This document shows positions 1 through 11,836 of a DNA stretch of 64,000 bases, piece by piece. Source of the stretch: Macrotrachela quadricornifera (lineage: Eukaryota > Rotifera > Eurotatoria > Philodinida > Philodinidae). Within the stretch, counting starts at the first letter, position 1. Every line of letters starts with the position of its first letter. The notes below the pieces were generated by a model. That model was given only the letters and a program-made list of their open reading frames with translations, did not search any database and was not told the origin of the DNA. The translations under genes and the position numbers were made by a program. The stretch covers positions 295,739 through 359,738 of the forward strand of contig JAJEKB010021384.1 of assembly GCA_022393335.1 (NCBI GenBank), written 5' to 3'.

Positions 1-249
1 ATGGACATTTGCTTTCACGAGAAAAGACGTCTCTAATATTGATGCCGTGACCCGCTCTCTATTGTGACCGTTGTTGATCAATTACCATTTTGTGTGACTC
101 GCTTGTTTTATTCTTTTTTATCGTTCATTTCTATTTATTTCGGTTTCTGCTTAAAAATTCGGTTTTATAAGTGGCTACGACTACTTGCTAACAATGTTCC
201 CTCGCGAAATTACATCTTTTCGGTTCTAGATTCGCCACGAACTACTGTT

Positions 250-846
250 GTGTTCTCCACTACCTCCAAATTTGATTGACGAGTTGCCTAACAAAATTCG
301 ATTTAAACATGTCGAAATTAATGCAGACCTTTTAGAACAGTATGTACGGAAAGAACGCGCACATCTGGATCTCAAGTGATGTCTCGATCAATATTTTGGA
401 TGGAATGAGTCTAATCTCGTCCTGGGACAACTTGTGATAGCTAACGTCTTCGGTTCCATGCACATACTTTATGTTATTGATATTGCCCACACGAAGGTTA
501 CGATTACACTTGCCGAACAGTTTGGAACACATGTACTAGTTGAGCTCAAACCCAAATCTTTCCTAAAAAAACCCAAGGCTTTGGATTTTTTTGCATCCCT
601 AGGTGTAATGAATATCTTAGTTTGGAACTTTCATAGAAGAGCTGATGTGAGACGCTGTGTCAAAACAAGCGTGTTTCAAACTTTTTTTCTAATTAATGTC
701 CCAAAAAGCGTTTCGCAAGACTGTTTGTCTAATAAAACTCATTTTGTAGCGCTTTTCCCAAAAGAAGCTCTCGCAATGCTAAATCAAGACTGTATTCGAG
801 TCAAGATTTTGATCATTTCAAGGAAAATTCTTTTCATGAAGTAGCT
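250..846 (+). pseudogene. Unrecognised protein-coding remnant with one in-frame stop
   Basis: An open frame of about 136 residues (434-846) can be extended upstream in the same frame to about 250, interrupted only by a TGA at 377-379. The upstream part reads like normal protein (charged helix-like segment with KERAHLDL) and continues into FGW and a run of alternating hydrophobic residues that could be a small beta-barrel domain, then a Cys-containing tail ending at a TAG. I do not recognise the family. The single stop and absence of a clear ATG near 250 suggest a decayed gene or an exon with unresolved splicing. Function is unknown. Confidence 0.35.
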
Positions 847-1326
847 TCTATGTTAATGACGTTTTCATCAATATATGAAGGGGAAAAAGAACTTTTTAAA
901 TTATCAACAAGTTCTTATACTTGGTGCAATTTCTCACATGAATCATTCTGTTGAAATAGTTCGCTTTTTCTGGTACATAAATCAAGTTAGTAGAGTTCGT
1001 GAGTGATAAATATACAGTCAATTAAGTGCAATAGACTGTCAATGTGAGTTAGATTTAGTAAGAAAGATGCTTTTATTCTATCCAATAATATAGTTATGTT
1101 AAGTCAAAAACAATGGGTTAAGAGTATTTCTAAAAGACGCGAACACCCAAAAGTCCATCAGATAGCTCTACGAACAGCTATGAACACTCACGAACATCCA
1201 ACTAAAGCTAAATCTACACTCAAACGGTTAACTCATATAGGAGAATGAGTCGATCCAGAGATTTTAGGAAATACACGATCACCCACAGTAGTCCAACGAA
1301 ATAATTTGCTGACTACCACAGCAGAG
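847..1326. other. Intergenic, no gene seen
   Basis: AT-rich sequence with no convincing reading frame, RNA gene or repeat recognised. Confidence 0.5.
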
Positions 1327-1687
1327 TAGCATTAGATCATAAGGGGTGTGACACTTTTGCAGTTCACTTTATTATCACTTAACATGTTACATGAAAAAAC
1401 CAAAATATATCATAAGATGCAGCATGAAAAGCTCTACAATTTACAAAGAACTATTCCGAAAAGATGAGATAGAAAAAACAATCTCGTTTTCGCAATGTCA
1501 AAATTTTCTAGCTCGGAATTTTGGCTATTTTGAAAATGAAGTACGTGGTTCATTATAGGTTGTAAAGCTTTTCATGTTGCATCTTATGATATATTTTAAT
1601 TTTTTAATATAACACATAAAGTGACATTAAAATGAAATGTAAAAGTATAGCATTTTTCATACCACACCCATTATGATCTAAATGCTA
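1327..1687. repeat. Foldback (inverted-repeat) element, about 360 bp
   Basis: The sequence starting TAGCATTAGATCATAA at 1327 is matched in reverse complement by the sequence ending GATCTAAATGCTA at 1687. Imperfect complementarity continues inward for roughly 130 bases on each side (both arms contain GGTGTG, CACTTTAT, ATATATCATAAGATGCA and ATGAAAAGCT blocks), leaving a short central spacer. This is typical of a non-autonomous foldback or MITE-type DNA transposon. No coding capacity. No clear target duplication was identified. Confidence 0.7.
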
Positions 1688-2060
1688 TTAACTAGTTTTC
1701 AACAGAAACTGTTCTTATAGAAATTTTCTTATTATGATCTTGGTTGAAAAGTGATCCAATAGTATAGAAAATAGAGCGAGAGACGCTCTATGGTTTCATA
1801 AAAAAAGGAAAACTTCTTTAAACTTTCTATATAAAAAAGTACCTCCGCCACTACTTTTGGATTACCCTAAGTAGATTTTTTTTCATCACAAAGATCTGCC
1901 TCGAGTAGTGGAACTTATTGTCGAAGCAACAAACATTACGTTCGATGAATCATGCAGCTCGATGCCCATCATTGCACTTATTACCAAAATACTTTTACAA
2001 CAAAGCGTCCACCTTATCTGACCAAGACAGATACAAACAACGAAAAGTGAACATATAATT
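1688..2060. other. Intergenic, no gene seen
   Basis: Short AT-rich stretch. Fragments of open frame are present but none can be assigned. Confidence 0.4.
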
Positions 2061-2900
2061 GGAAAACTAGTTTTCGCTTCATTCTTGGCAGCTTCAGATC
2101 AAAATCAACCAACATACTCTATATATGAACTTGTTCCTATACTCTTCAAACATGAGTCAAATCGAGTTAAATCGGCACAAATGCCAGTATTTATCAGTAT
2201 TAATCCAACAATATTACAATTTATTCGGTGGTCGAAAGATGAAGCTAGTTCTTGTAATTTCGAATATATGTCATTCTGTGAAGAAACTCAAGTAGTTAGA
2301 AAAGATTTACAAGACAACCATCTATATCAAATTGTTGCTGATTCTCCTTTAGCATCATGTCGAGTAGAAGCATATTCTGATTCAGTATTTATTCATCGTA
2401 TTGAACAGCACTAGGCCGTATCAACAAACTCAACAATCAAATGCCATTTAGTTAAAACTTCTGATATTAAACAGCATAAGATTACGGACAATAATGAGAT
2501 TACTTTATCACCAATAGCTCTTATTACAACTATCAGCACCAACTCTCTCATTTACGATCAACTTTATTTATCAGGTCTACTTATAAAACTAGAATCAACA
2601 ATTTCTTTAATACAAAATTCAATGCTATATTCAATTGAACAAAATTTAATCGATCTACATTCAATGATCAAAGATAGTACTCATTGGGCAAAACTGCCAC
2701 ATATCCCATTAGATATTCAAACTGTAATTGACTTCACATCGAATACTCCAAAACCAGCAACAATCATAGGGTATAAAAAATGAATTAGTCATCCTATTTC
2801 TTTCACATAAATTATCATAGTATTTATCAGTAAAACTTTAATTGGTATCTTAATATATTATTTTTGCTCAAAAAAAAAACTACGGAGCTACAAATTTTAC
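2061..2900 (+). pseudogene. Membrane glycoprotein remnant, possibly envelope-like
   Basis: One frame runs from about 2061 to 2900 and is broken by TAG at 2412, TGA near 2780 and TAA shortly after. The conceptual product has paired cysteines in its first half, a long amphipathic helical stretch in the middle, and at its C-terminal end a hydrophobic segment of about 20 residues followed by a short Lys-rich tail, which is the layout of a type I membrane glycoprotein. Envelope-like genes captured by retroelements are known in bdelloids, so an old env-like copy is a possible reading. No polymerase gene is adjacent and I cannot name the family. It is clearly non-functional as it stands. Confidence 0.3.
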
Positions 2901-2983
2901 CATCATTATGTGATGTTGTGTAGTGGATTTAGCAAAAATTCCGTCGACTCAATCTTCTACTGTTCATTAAAATATATGAAATT

Positions 2984-3098
2984 GTGTAGCATGTAGTTAA
3001 ACATTCTTTTGACTAATAACATATATATATTTCACAATTACGCAGCATGTAGTTAAATATTCTTTTGACTAATAATATGTATATATTTCACAATTACG
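2984..3098. repeat. Two-copy tandem duplication, about 57-bp unit
   Basis: Two consecutive copies of a unit containing GCATGTAGTTAAA, TTCTTTTGACTAATAA and TATATTTCACAATTACG lie at roughly 2984-3041 and 3042-3098, with a few substitutions. Confidence 0.75.
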
Positions 3099-3953
3099 TG
3101 TTTATACTTATATTCGTGCATTTTTGTCTTTCTTTTATTCGTTTGTGGACACTTTTATGCACTTAGTCTTTTTTCTTTCTCTCTTGCTTCTTTTCATCCT
3201 TTCATTTTTTACAATGTTTTATTTTATTTTATCGTTCTATCTTCGTGCACATTATGCTACATAGACGCTCGGGAGCGTGTCTCAATTAGAAGGGAAGGTG
3301 TTCCAAGAGAAATGTTGGACAACCTTGTGAACGATGGTTCTTTTGACGATTTCAATGATACGTGATCTTCTTTCTCCTGTATTGTGTGTTACCAGTCCCC
3401 GTGCCTTTCGTTATGCTCTGTTGCGGTGCATTTTTTTTTCGACCCTTTTGTCCTTCACCTTCTTTATATCTTTCTCTTGCTTTCTTTCTTTCCTTATCTC
3501 TCCATTTTTTTTGAAAAAAAATCGCTCTGAGATTGTGGTACTGTCGAGGTTAGTAGATATAGTGAACCAGAATAAGTCACTTTAAAAAAGGGAAGGACGA
3601 AGTAGAGCAGAAGAAGGAGAGATGATTCTGAATTATATTTGACGCTCGAAAACAGAATAGAGACTGAACCCAAAGCATAATCAAGAAGCTATAATATTGT
3701 TCGTTTTATTCGTATTGTTCAATAAAAGATTTTGTTTCGCTATTGTCCGAACATCTGATATTTATCATTTAGAAGTACTTTTCCTTCATAGTGTATTTAA
3801 CCAGTGTGCTTATCATTGATGTATCGTGAATCATGTAGCATTTGGCTATATGTCTTGCATATGGTTACCCCTACGTTGATCATTAAATTTCTGTCACATA
3901 GTTTATTGACGTTCACATTTCAAGTTTAGATATAAATATTAGAACCGTTCGCT
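3099..3953. other. Intergenic, T-rich; possible core promoter at its end
   Basis: No supported gene. The stretch 3170-3520 is strongly pyrimidine-biased and its open frame is an artefact of that composition. TATAAATATT at 3931-3940 lies only 14 bases before the kinase ATG at 3954. It could be a promoter element if the real start codon is downstream, but it is too close to serve a transcript starting at that ATG. Confidence 0.4.
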
Positions 3954-5165
3954 ATGGAAATACTCAACGTAGACAAAGCTTATGCACTAAACATTGCGCG
4001 ACAATACTTGCGATCTCAATGGCTTGAACTACAAGAACATGAAATAAATGTCTCGGTTTTAAGGTAATAAAAAAGGTTCTTCATAACTTGATTTAATCTT
4101 GCATTAATTGTTAGCGGTGGTTATTCGTCACGACTCTACCTGATCGAAGACACAACTGAAATACAAAAAGGTGAAGTCAAAAAGTTTCTCATTCGTTTGT
4201 TTGGTGGGAAGGCTTGGAATAAAGAAAACGAGGATAAATTCCTCGTCCTAGATCGGGCGACGCAGTTTTTAATTTATTACAAGTATGGTGAGCTGGGCTA
4301 TGGACCAAAAATGTACGGTTCGTTTGATGGAGGTCGGGTCGAAGAGTACGTACAGGGTCGGTTGATGGGAGGCGCCGATTTCTTTGACAAGAAACTACAA
4401 CAACAGATAGCACATAAATTGGCTCTTTTTCATCACATGCAAATTTCGATGACAAACAGACGTCTTGAATGGGTTGACGTTTCGAACGAACGTTTTGAGA
4501 TGTGTGATGTTGATGCCTCTCGTGTATACCATCGTGAAATGGCGCAAAAGGGTGGCTTTAAGAACATTGAAGAGTTACTCAAATGGTCATGGCGTGAAAC
4601 AGATGCCTGGTTACAGAAAACGCGCTTGCTAATCCACTCACCAATCGTATTGTGTACCAATGACAGAAACGCAAGCAACACGCTGGTACGCGAGCAGCCC
4701 GATAAATTAGGAGAATACATCACACTTATCGACTTTGAGGCTGCCTCGTTCAGTGAGCGTGGAAAAGATATAGGAATGCACTTTTGGTGGTACATGTCGG
4801 ATGTAACCTCGTCTACGTTCTTGTCTGGACGCGATTATCCATCAGAAGAAATACGCTCGGATTTTATTAACATGTATTTAAATGAGAGCCATAAACTAAT
4901 TACTGATCGCGAATGGGATCCAAACGGTTTAGATTCAGTTGAACATGTTTTGCATGAGGCAGAATTTTTCGCAATCGTTGGTGCCTATTATATGGCTAGC
5001 TTTGCATTTGAACCATTTCGTCCACCAACTGATCCATTTAGTACGCCCGATGGTATAATAAGACTGTACAATACTGCAAGTCATTCTATTAAGTTCATCG
5101 AGGAGCGTATTAAAATTTTTGAGGAAAGATTTGCATATCTGTTTGATGGCAAATTAACGAAATAA
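3954..5165 (+). CDS. Choline/ethanolamine kinase-like protein, two exons
   Basis: Exons 3954-4063 and 4115-5165 flank a 51-bp GT-AG intron (4064-4114) and give 386 residues in one frame, a normal length for the family. Choline/ethanolamine kinases phosphorylate choline or ethanolamine with ATP in the cytosol, the first step of the CDP-choline/ethanolamine route to phospholipids. The first exon and start of the second give the N-terminal lobe with the SGGYSS nucleotide loop (residues 37-42). The catalytic loop reads TNDRNASN (218-225) and the metal-binding segment LIDFE follows at about 241-245, then SERGKDIGMHFWWY as in the family. The odd point is Thr in place of the His of the HxD-type Brenner motif; the catalytic Asp and downstream Asn keep their spacing. 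It could be a divergent aminoglycoside-phosphotransferase-fold kinase with another substrate. AATAAA overlaps the stop codon. Confidence 0.85.
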
Positions 5166-5541
5166 AATTGAATACAAACAAAGCTTTGTGTGTTTGTTAA
5201 TTGATAATGTATCTTTAAAGATATCCAAACACCAGCTAAGCAATTCGCGTGATCTTAAACTGTGTTCATTAGTTTTTCTTATATTATTTAAAACCGCATT
5301 CTTAGCAAGGTTGAAACCGGTAGAAAGAGATCATAGTCTATTCTCTATGAATACACTTTCAGTCAATATGATATTTGTGTGCATAATCAGAAAGATTCAC
5401 CATGATATGCTGAGACGCTTTGAAATAAACTAAACTATAGCGGTGTCACCCGGCCACCGGGAAAAAATAAATATCTAATAATTAGCATTAAAATGTTTGC
5501 CTTTTCTTCTTGTATATACATTAGTCATATAAAAAACTAGT
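5166..5541. other. Intergenic, no gene seen
   Basis: AT-rich stretch downstream of the kinase gene. A small open frame lacks codon-usage or motif support. Confidence 0.4.
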
Positions 5542-8353
5542 TAGTGACGCCCGCAGGATGAAATCTAGACATGCCGATGCCTGTGGCAATGCCAGTTGTT
5601 TGTTTACTTTTCGTTTCTTTATCATATATCAGACAACGAAATAAACAATTGATCACTTAATAAGTAGCTGTTGTGATCAACATCCTCTATAGATGCGCTC
5701 ATACGGATTTTCTCTGATATATATAAGATTCTTTCTTTTCTGTCGTATTTATATGTATATATGTGTTGGATTTTTCTCTTCTCTCTCTTTCATTGTTCAT
5801 CTCTCATGCGATATTCCATCCTATGAAGTCGCAACACTCGTCATCACCCTATATACGATTTTGTAATGGTTGTATGCAGTGTGTCTTTTTATATAGCCGA
5901 ATGCATACACACGTTCAGTGAGGACATACATGTCACAGTAGCATATCAAAAACCAGTTTGTCTGATTTTGAAATGGAAAAAAGTTCTAATTCTAAAGAGT
6001 CTAAACATCAAGCTACAAAAAAGAAAAAATGTGATGATTCTTTAATGTTAAGTGACTTAATCGTCACTTATATAATTCAGATTAATACATCATAGTCTAT
6101 AGATGAACAACAAGAGCCAATATCTCCATCTTCTTCAAATAGTCAACAACGACAACAAAAAATAGTCAATGTCATAAATTAGCTAAAATTAATTACAAAC
6201 AATACAGTGTACGTACATCATGTGCTACCGCTGTTTCACAAGTACTGGATAAATCAAGAAATGAATTAATAATACGTAATCATGAAAGACTAATTAAGAT
6301 TGCCTCAACATTACATTTAGGTGGTCGGCAAATGATTGCCATAAGATGCCACGAAGAAGATGAATCATAAGCGTGTTTTAAGGAATAAATTGTTTAGTTT
6401 CTATTTTTCTTTCTTCAATAGATCATTAAATCGAGGAAATTTCATCGAACTATTACGTTGAGCTGGTAGTACTGATCCAATTGCTTTATCTATTCTTGAA
6501 GGTAGTGATCCAAATGCAACTTATCTTAGTCCAAGTACACAAAATGAACTAATTTCACTTTTAGCAAATCAAATTCAACAACAAATATTAAAGAAAATAA
6601 TGTTACATTAACTTCATTAAAAGACTTCAACCCTTTTCTTTTTTTGCCTTTCGCAGATTAAAGGATGTGTGATCTCTTTAGTGTCATAATGATCGAAACC
6701 AAGATTCATCTCTATTCAAAGAATATTTTCTTAGTTTCATTAAACTTGACCAATTCGATCGTGAAACATTAACTAAAGAAATTTTACAATTTTTATCGTT
6801 TTTAAATATTGATTTAAAAAATTATATAGCGGTCTGTTTCGATTGGTAAAAGTAATAAACAGTTCACAACCGAAGAGAGTATGTAAAATTTCTTCTTCTT
6901 TTAGAGCTGCTGTGATGTCTGGAAAAAACGATGGCGTGCATGGTTTATTAGGTCAACAATACATTCCGCATGCGATCTACGTACACAAGTTGAACTTGGT
7001 CATATGTGATATTACAAAAGATATTCCATATTTATCAGAATTCTATTCAATTATCAGTAAAATTTATACTTATTTTCATACATTAAGTGTTATGAGCGAA
7101 ACATTCAAATCACTTCAACAACAACGAAATTTAGGTAACAACATGTCGAGTTTATTTATTAGCAACGAGAAATGTTTATTTTCTTTTCGTAGAACATTCC
7201 TTGAATACCTTTACTACTACAATTATAAAATGGGCTGAAACATATTGGGACGGTCGTTGGACATTCATTCAATCTATTATCCAAAATTATAAAGTTTTAG
7301 TTAAAAGTTTAGAAGAATTAGAAGATAAGGGTACAGAGCGCTCAACTGATGCACGTGGTTTGTCATTAGCATTGAAAAAAACGTTATTCATTGTCAATAT
7401 TTTTATTTTGGATCATCTACTTGGTAGAATCAAAATCTTATTCTATCAATTAGAATGTAAGATTTTTCCCTTCACTCGATTTTGGTCCAGCTCATACTCT
7501 GATTAATACTGTTATTGATCAAATTAGCGAACTTAGAAATGAAGAAGAATTTTCTAAACTATATGATAAAATTACGGAATGTTCTGCTGAAAATAATATT
7601 GATTTGAATATTAAAATGAAAGAAAGAACAGCAATAAAATCTTCTACTAGATTTAAAATTTTTTTGATTACATCTGCAGTTGGATAGCGTGAAGGAATTT
7701 ATAGTAAAAACAAATACAGAGCATTTATTTTCTACCCAATAGTTGATTGTATTCTTCTTGAAATGAATGATCGTTTTTCAAAAACAAATATGAAAATTCT
7801 TCGTGGTATATCATCATTATCACCTGATAGTTCAAAATTTTTAGAATTAGAAGAACTGAAACTTCTATATGTGATGTTACAATGTAATACTCATTCGTTG
7901 AATAATGAAAATCAAGTACTAAAACCAAAAAATATGATCGATTTATATTTTGAAGTTTTACCATTAAAACAAGCTTTTCCAACTATTCTATCTCTTCTTA
8001 TCGGTGCAATGACAATTTCAGTATTATCAACTACAACAGAAAGAAGTTTTAGTAAAATGAAGCTCATCAAAAATGCTGCACGTAACAGTATGTCGGACAA
8101 TGGACTCAATGATTTATCGTTACTAGTAATTGAGAGAGATTTTTGCATTAATTATGAAAAGATAATTGATACTTCTGCTATTCAGCATAAGATTAATCGA
8201 GTAATACTGAAATAGCCGTTGTTTGTTTTCAACTTTTCTTTTTTATTGTTTCACTTTACTTAATAAAATAACACAGATGTTGTATTGTCCCTCTCTTTAC
8301 GAAAGCGAAAATTGAGAAGCCCGACCACCCACGATTTCCTGACTACGCCACTA
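5542..8353 (+). mobile_element. Degraded hAT DNA transposon
   Basis: The left end TAGTGACGCCCGCAGGA (from 5542) and the right end, read on the opposite strand as TAGTGGCGTAGTCAGGA (8353 inward), share TAGTG-CG----CAGGA and a following AAATC-like block, in the style of hAT terminal repeats beginning YAGTGGCG. Between them lies a broken hAT transposase in the + orientation. The flanking 8 bases (AAACTAGT and ATTGAATC) do not match, so either the boundary is slightly off or the insertion is old. About 2.8 kb in total. Confidence 0.5.
5973..8215 (+). pseudogene. hAT transposase pseudogene (ZMYM/52-kDa-repressor type)
   Basis: Starts with ATG at 5973 and a Lys/Ser-rich N-terminus. Successive frames then carry hallmark segments: ASTLHLGGRQMIAI and GNFIELLR (6300-6470), a catalytic-core piece with AAVMSGKNDGVHGLLGQQY and LNLVICD (about 6905-7010), IIKWAETYWDGRW (7220-7260), and a C-terminal hAT dimerisation domain with TTTERSFSKMKLIKN followed by LSLLVIERDF (8029-8140). 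At least several frameshifts and stops separate these blocks, though some gaps could be small introns. hAT transposases cut and paste DNA using 8-bp target duplications. This copy cannot encode an intact enzyme. Confidence 0.8.
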
Positions 8354-9497
8354 ATTGAATCAAAATGCTATTCGCCCTAAATCGCAACAATTACCTAAAA
8401 TCAAAGATGAACATAAATACATTATGAAAAAGTTGAAAACTATCTTGTCGACAAACTTCATTATATACTACGAACGAAGCCAATTTTTAAAGAATATTCA
8501 AATCATTTTCTTGATAGAAACTCTTGAACAAGCACAATCTTGGCATCAATTTGACAAATTATTAAAAATGTGGATCTTATCATTCGTGTAACTGATAAAG
8601 ATCATAGTTTTTATAGAGATATCCCATTTGTTTTTAATTCTAAATATATACTATTTGTCTCTTCGATATTTAAACAAAAGATGCAACTGTCGAAAATATT
8701 TTTTTTCTTATTGTACATCTGTTTTAGAATGAGTACCAACAACAACCAATTTGGTAATACTCCATCTGAATCATTATTCGAAAATAATAACAACGAAATC
8801 AATATTGATCGACTAGTATCTATTTGAAATTGTGACTACAAGTCAATCATTGATACAACATAACTCGACAAATATCATCTCAAGTTAAATTCTATTGTTT
8901 CTTCATGTCAACGCACATGATCATGAAACCAGAGGATATCAAACCCAACGTGCAGAACATATTCGATGAATACTATCTAAGCAACAGTCGAAACGCGTCG
9001 TATGATGCTTTGAATCTTTACATTCTATAAACTCACTCTCTTTTTTTGTTCTCTCCTCCTCTCACCGCCATGTGCTTTCGCTATCGCTGCTTGTTAGTTC
9101 GTTCCTCCTCTCAAGAGGAGCATGCCATTCTTTTTTTCTTCTTGTTGTGGATGATTAGTTTTCGTTTTGTCATTCTCGTATGATGGTCGCATGGTTGTAT
9201 CGAAGGATTGATACTAGAGATTCATAATAGTGATAAATAGCTACAAATCGATTTAAGAGTATCGCTATTTCGTACTCTTCAAATAATTATGGTAGTGAAA
9301 TTCTTCAGACAGCTGCGTAGCAGCCAGCGTATAACCATTTCTCCTCATTAAGATAAGCTAAATACAAATTAAATTTTCTTTGAAATTCCTCATTTCACCC
9401 ATTTGCTGTCTCTATCAACGATGACTGATCCTCGATGCCGAGCAGATGAGAAAAGGTATGTACGAAAGAAAAAAACATGAAAACAAAACAACAAGTC
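8354..9497. other. Unassigned, small open frames only
   Basis: Two short + strand open frames (about 8355-8590 and 8570-8827) have plausible composition but no recognisable motif; they might be further transposon or gene debris next to the hAT end. The rest, including a T/C-rich stretch around 9040-9150, shows nothing I can assign. Confidence 0.35.
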
Positions 9498-9974
9498 TTA
9501 TCTTTTCTCTTTCGCATTTATTTTCTCCTCATCGTTGTGGTTCTCAGAGCAGTCTTTACATAACATAGACAAAACTATAATTGAAAGGGTAGGTTTAGAA
9601 AAGGAGAATCTTAGATATGGTGAAGCGTGGGATATAGTATAGACGAGATTTTCGTACTCATGCATATCTACTTCTGTTGTGCACCATAGTCGAAGAGAAA
9701 CTGACGACACTAATGATATATAAAAGAGGAATATTATGGGCAATAGCCGGCTGAGGGAAGAAGAGGAAAACATTCTCTGAGCTGTATCACTCGGTGATTC
9801 AACGGTTTCTGGATGCATCGTGAGCAATTGTATATAGTCTAAGGCAAACATTGGTGCCATATCACTTGGCTGGCTGACTCCCATAGACTTCGCACACCTT
9901 TCTCGTAACGTTCTATTTTCTACAAATCCCTTTGATCTTCGTAAGAAGCATACTATATGCTCTCTAACTTTCAC
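9498..9974 (-). CDS. Hypothetical 158-residue open frame
   Basis: A minus-strand open frame with one hydrophobic segment of about 20 residues in the middle (FLFYISLVSSVSL) and several cysteines. No family is recognised, no TATA or splice context was found, and the reading frame could be fortuitous. Listed because of its length in AT-rich DNA. Confidence 0.2.
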   Translation of the reverse strand: MKVREHIVCFLRRSKGFVENRTLRERCAKSMGVSQPSDMAPMFALDYIQLLTMHPETVESPSDTAQRMFSSSSLSRLLPIIFLFYISLVSSVSLRLWCTTEVDMHEYENLVYTISHASPYLRFSFSKPTLSIIVLSMLCKDCSENHNDEEKINAKEKR

Positions 9975-10546
9975 GATCGATATTGAGCGAGGCTTGTTCG
10001 CGAAGAAGCATTACATCGGTAGAACAGGCCTTATCTTATCACCACTAGGGATATCATATTACTGGTACCACTACCTCCACCTACCAAGGCAACAATACTA
10101 GGTATATGGCACTTCTACTCATGAGTGGACAAAAAATCACCAACTTCCGAGTAAATTGATATATTTTTCAACATGCTCTCACTCTAAGTATCAATACACA
10201 GTATCTGAGATATAGCTATCACCTCAAACTGTTGATATATAGAAAGAACATTGCAAAAAGAAGTTGGTTCCTTGCTTTTGGCTCACCTATGTCTAATCAT
10301 ATTTGAGTGAGAAAAAAATGTATTCTCCGTTCGATTTTTGCATTGCTAGCACTTTACCAAAATCGTTCTGTAGACGAGAGTTCAAAAAAGTCATGACAAT
10401 TGTCTTCTATTCCAAGGAAACGTTTACATACATAGACGGAATTTAGGAACAGTTCGCACTCAACACTTCTAACTTGTATTTGTACTGTTTAATCAATGTT
10501 ATGAACTGTTCCTTTATTGTTGTAGTCAGCTAATTTATTGCCTAAA
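9975..10546. other. Intergenic upstream of the sulfotransferase
   Basis: No gene or repeat recognised. It must contain the sulfotransferase promoter, but no obvious TATA box was seen. Confidence 0.4.
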
Positions 10547-11836
10547 ATGAGTACAATATCTGATAAAGACGCCGTGGACCATCTACCACTATTAGATGAT
10601 CTTATTCTGCACGAGAACGATCTGACCGCTCAAGCTAAAAGCCTTTTCGACTATCACAGTGAGATATTACGTGCATTCGAGCGAAATTGCCGCAGTGTGC
10701 TCGACAACGTCCAACTGACACGCATCGGTCGGCATTTGCTTCTATCTTCATTTGATAAACTCCACACAGACTGTAAAAAAGTGCTCAACTATATAGCAGA
10801 CAACAGCGAACTTCTGAATCGAAGTTTGCCCAGTGTGGGTCCGCTCGTCATTTGTGGTCTTCCACGTACAGGCTCTACATTACTCTACAATTTGCTTGCG
10901 TGTGATCCCAACTGCCGCGCTCCTAGATTGACAGATATGTATGTCGAACTCGTTCCACCCATTGCACGTTCAAATACGGTCGAACACGAACGACGAGCAG
11001 CCTTAGCAACATCAGCTGAACAGTTACGCGAAAAACTGATAGGTCGACCGAGTACACTAGTTGCATCTCATCCAAGCTTTAACATAGAGGAAGATTTTCT
11101 AATTCTTGAACAGGCCGGTTTTATTGTTACATTGGCACTTTTGTTTCAAGATCATCAGAATGAGATCGATACTTGGGCCTACGACCAAACGAATAAACAC
11201 TTTGCTTACGACTATCATAAAACATTCCTGCGTATGCTCAACTCTGCCGATGCACCCATTTCCCATTGGCTGTTGAAATCACCCGAGCATGCTCTCTATC
11301 TCGACACACTTCTCAATCATTATCCACAGGCGGCTCTGATCATGACTCATCGACGTCTCGACGAAGTGTTGCCTTCATTCTGTCGTTTAGCATGGGCTTT
11401 TCATGGCATATACTTTGACGAAAGTGATTTAACGAGTCGAGCTACATCAAACACACGCGCGCTTCAACACATTGATAAAATGATCAACCGTATCATAGAA
11501 TTTCGTACCCGGCCTAGTCATCTGCGCAAGACCATTTTTGACGTCAACTATGATGATTTGATGGAACAACCAATCACCACTGTGCACCGCATTTACAATC
11601 ATTTTGGTCTGAGTTGGTCCCAACAATTTGAAACGGCCATGCAGACTTGGCTTCTGGACAATGCTCAAGGCAAGCAAGGTCGCCATACCTACAACCTAGC
11701 CGAATTCTGTCTTATTCATGAAGACATTGAAGCTCGCTATAAAGATTATGTGAACTTATTTCTTCGCTCGACCTCCTCAGATCAACTCACTCCGGACACC
11801 GCTCATGTAAAAATATTTCAGGAAAAATCCGATTAA
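10547..11836 (+). CDS. Sulfotransferase family protein (PAPS-dependent), intronless
   Basis: A 429-residue single-exon protein starting at the ATG of 10547 (an in-frame TTG at 10538 was not used). The 5'-phosphosulfate-binding loop GLPRTGST is at residues 104-111, preceded by a helical N-terminal region, and the 3'-phosphate-binding strand and helix appears as THRRLDEVLPSFCRL near 267-281. These enzymes transfer sulfate from PAPS to hydroxyl or amine acceptors; the acceptor is not predictable here. No signal peptide or membrane anchor is visible, so it is probably cytosolic, unlike Golgi sulfotransferases. The lack of introns and the resemblance to bacterial stf-type enzymes fit horizontal acquisition, which is frequent in bdelloids (inference). 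The codon third positions look more GC-balanced than in nearby genes. Confidence 0.85.
   Translation: MSTISDKDAVDHLPLLDDLILHENDLTAQAKSLFDYHSEILRAFERNCRSVLDNVQLTRIGRHLLLSSFDKLHTDCKKVLNYIADNSELLNRSLPSVGPLVICGLPRTGSTLLYNLLACDPNCRAPRLTDMYVELVPPIARSNTVEHERRAALATSAEQLREKLIGRPSTLVASHPSFNIEEDFLILEQAGFIVTLALLFQDHQNEIDTWAYDQTNKHFAYDYHKTFLRMLNSADAPISHWLLKSPEHALYLDTLLNHYPQAALIMTHRRLDEVLPSFCRLAWAFHGIYFDESDLTSRATSNTRALQHIDKMINRIIEFRTRPSHLRKTIFDVNYDDLMEQPITTVHRIYNHFGLSWSQQFETAMQTWLLDNAQGKQGRHTYNLAEFCLIHEDIEARYKDYVNLFLRSTSSDQLTPDTAHVKIFQEKSD

Noticed and set aside
3334..3585. 83-residue open frame rich in Phe, Ser and Leu
   Set aside because: Produced by a pyrimidine-rich tract; no domain or start context.
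4189..4795. Minus-strand open frames opposite the kinase gene
   Set aside because: Shadows of the strongly supported choline-kinase-like frame.
8211..8360. Exact 8-bp target duplication for the hAT element
   Set aside because: The 8 bases flanking the chosen ends (AAACTAGT, ATTGAATC) do not match, so a duplication is not claimed.
9498..9974. Reading the 158-residue frame as a membrane protein gene
   Set aside because: Only one hydrophobic stretch and no recognisable family; kept as a low-confidence hypothetical only.
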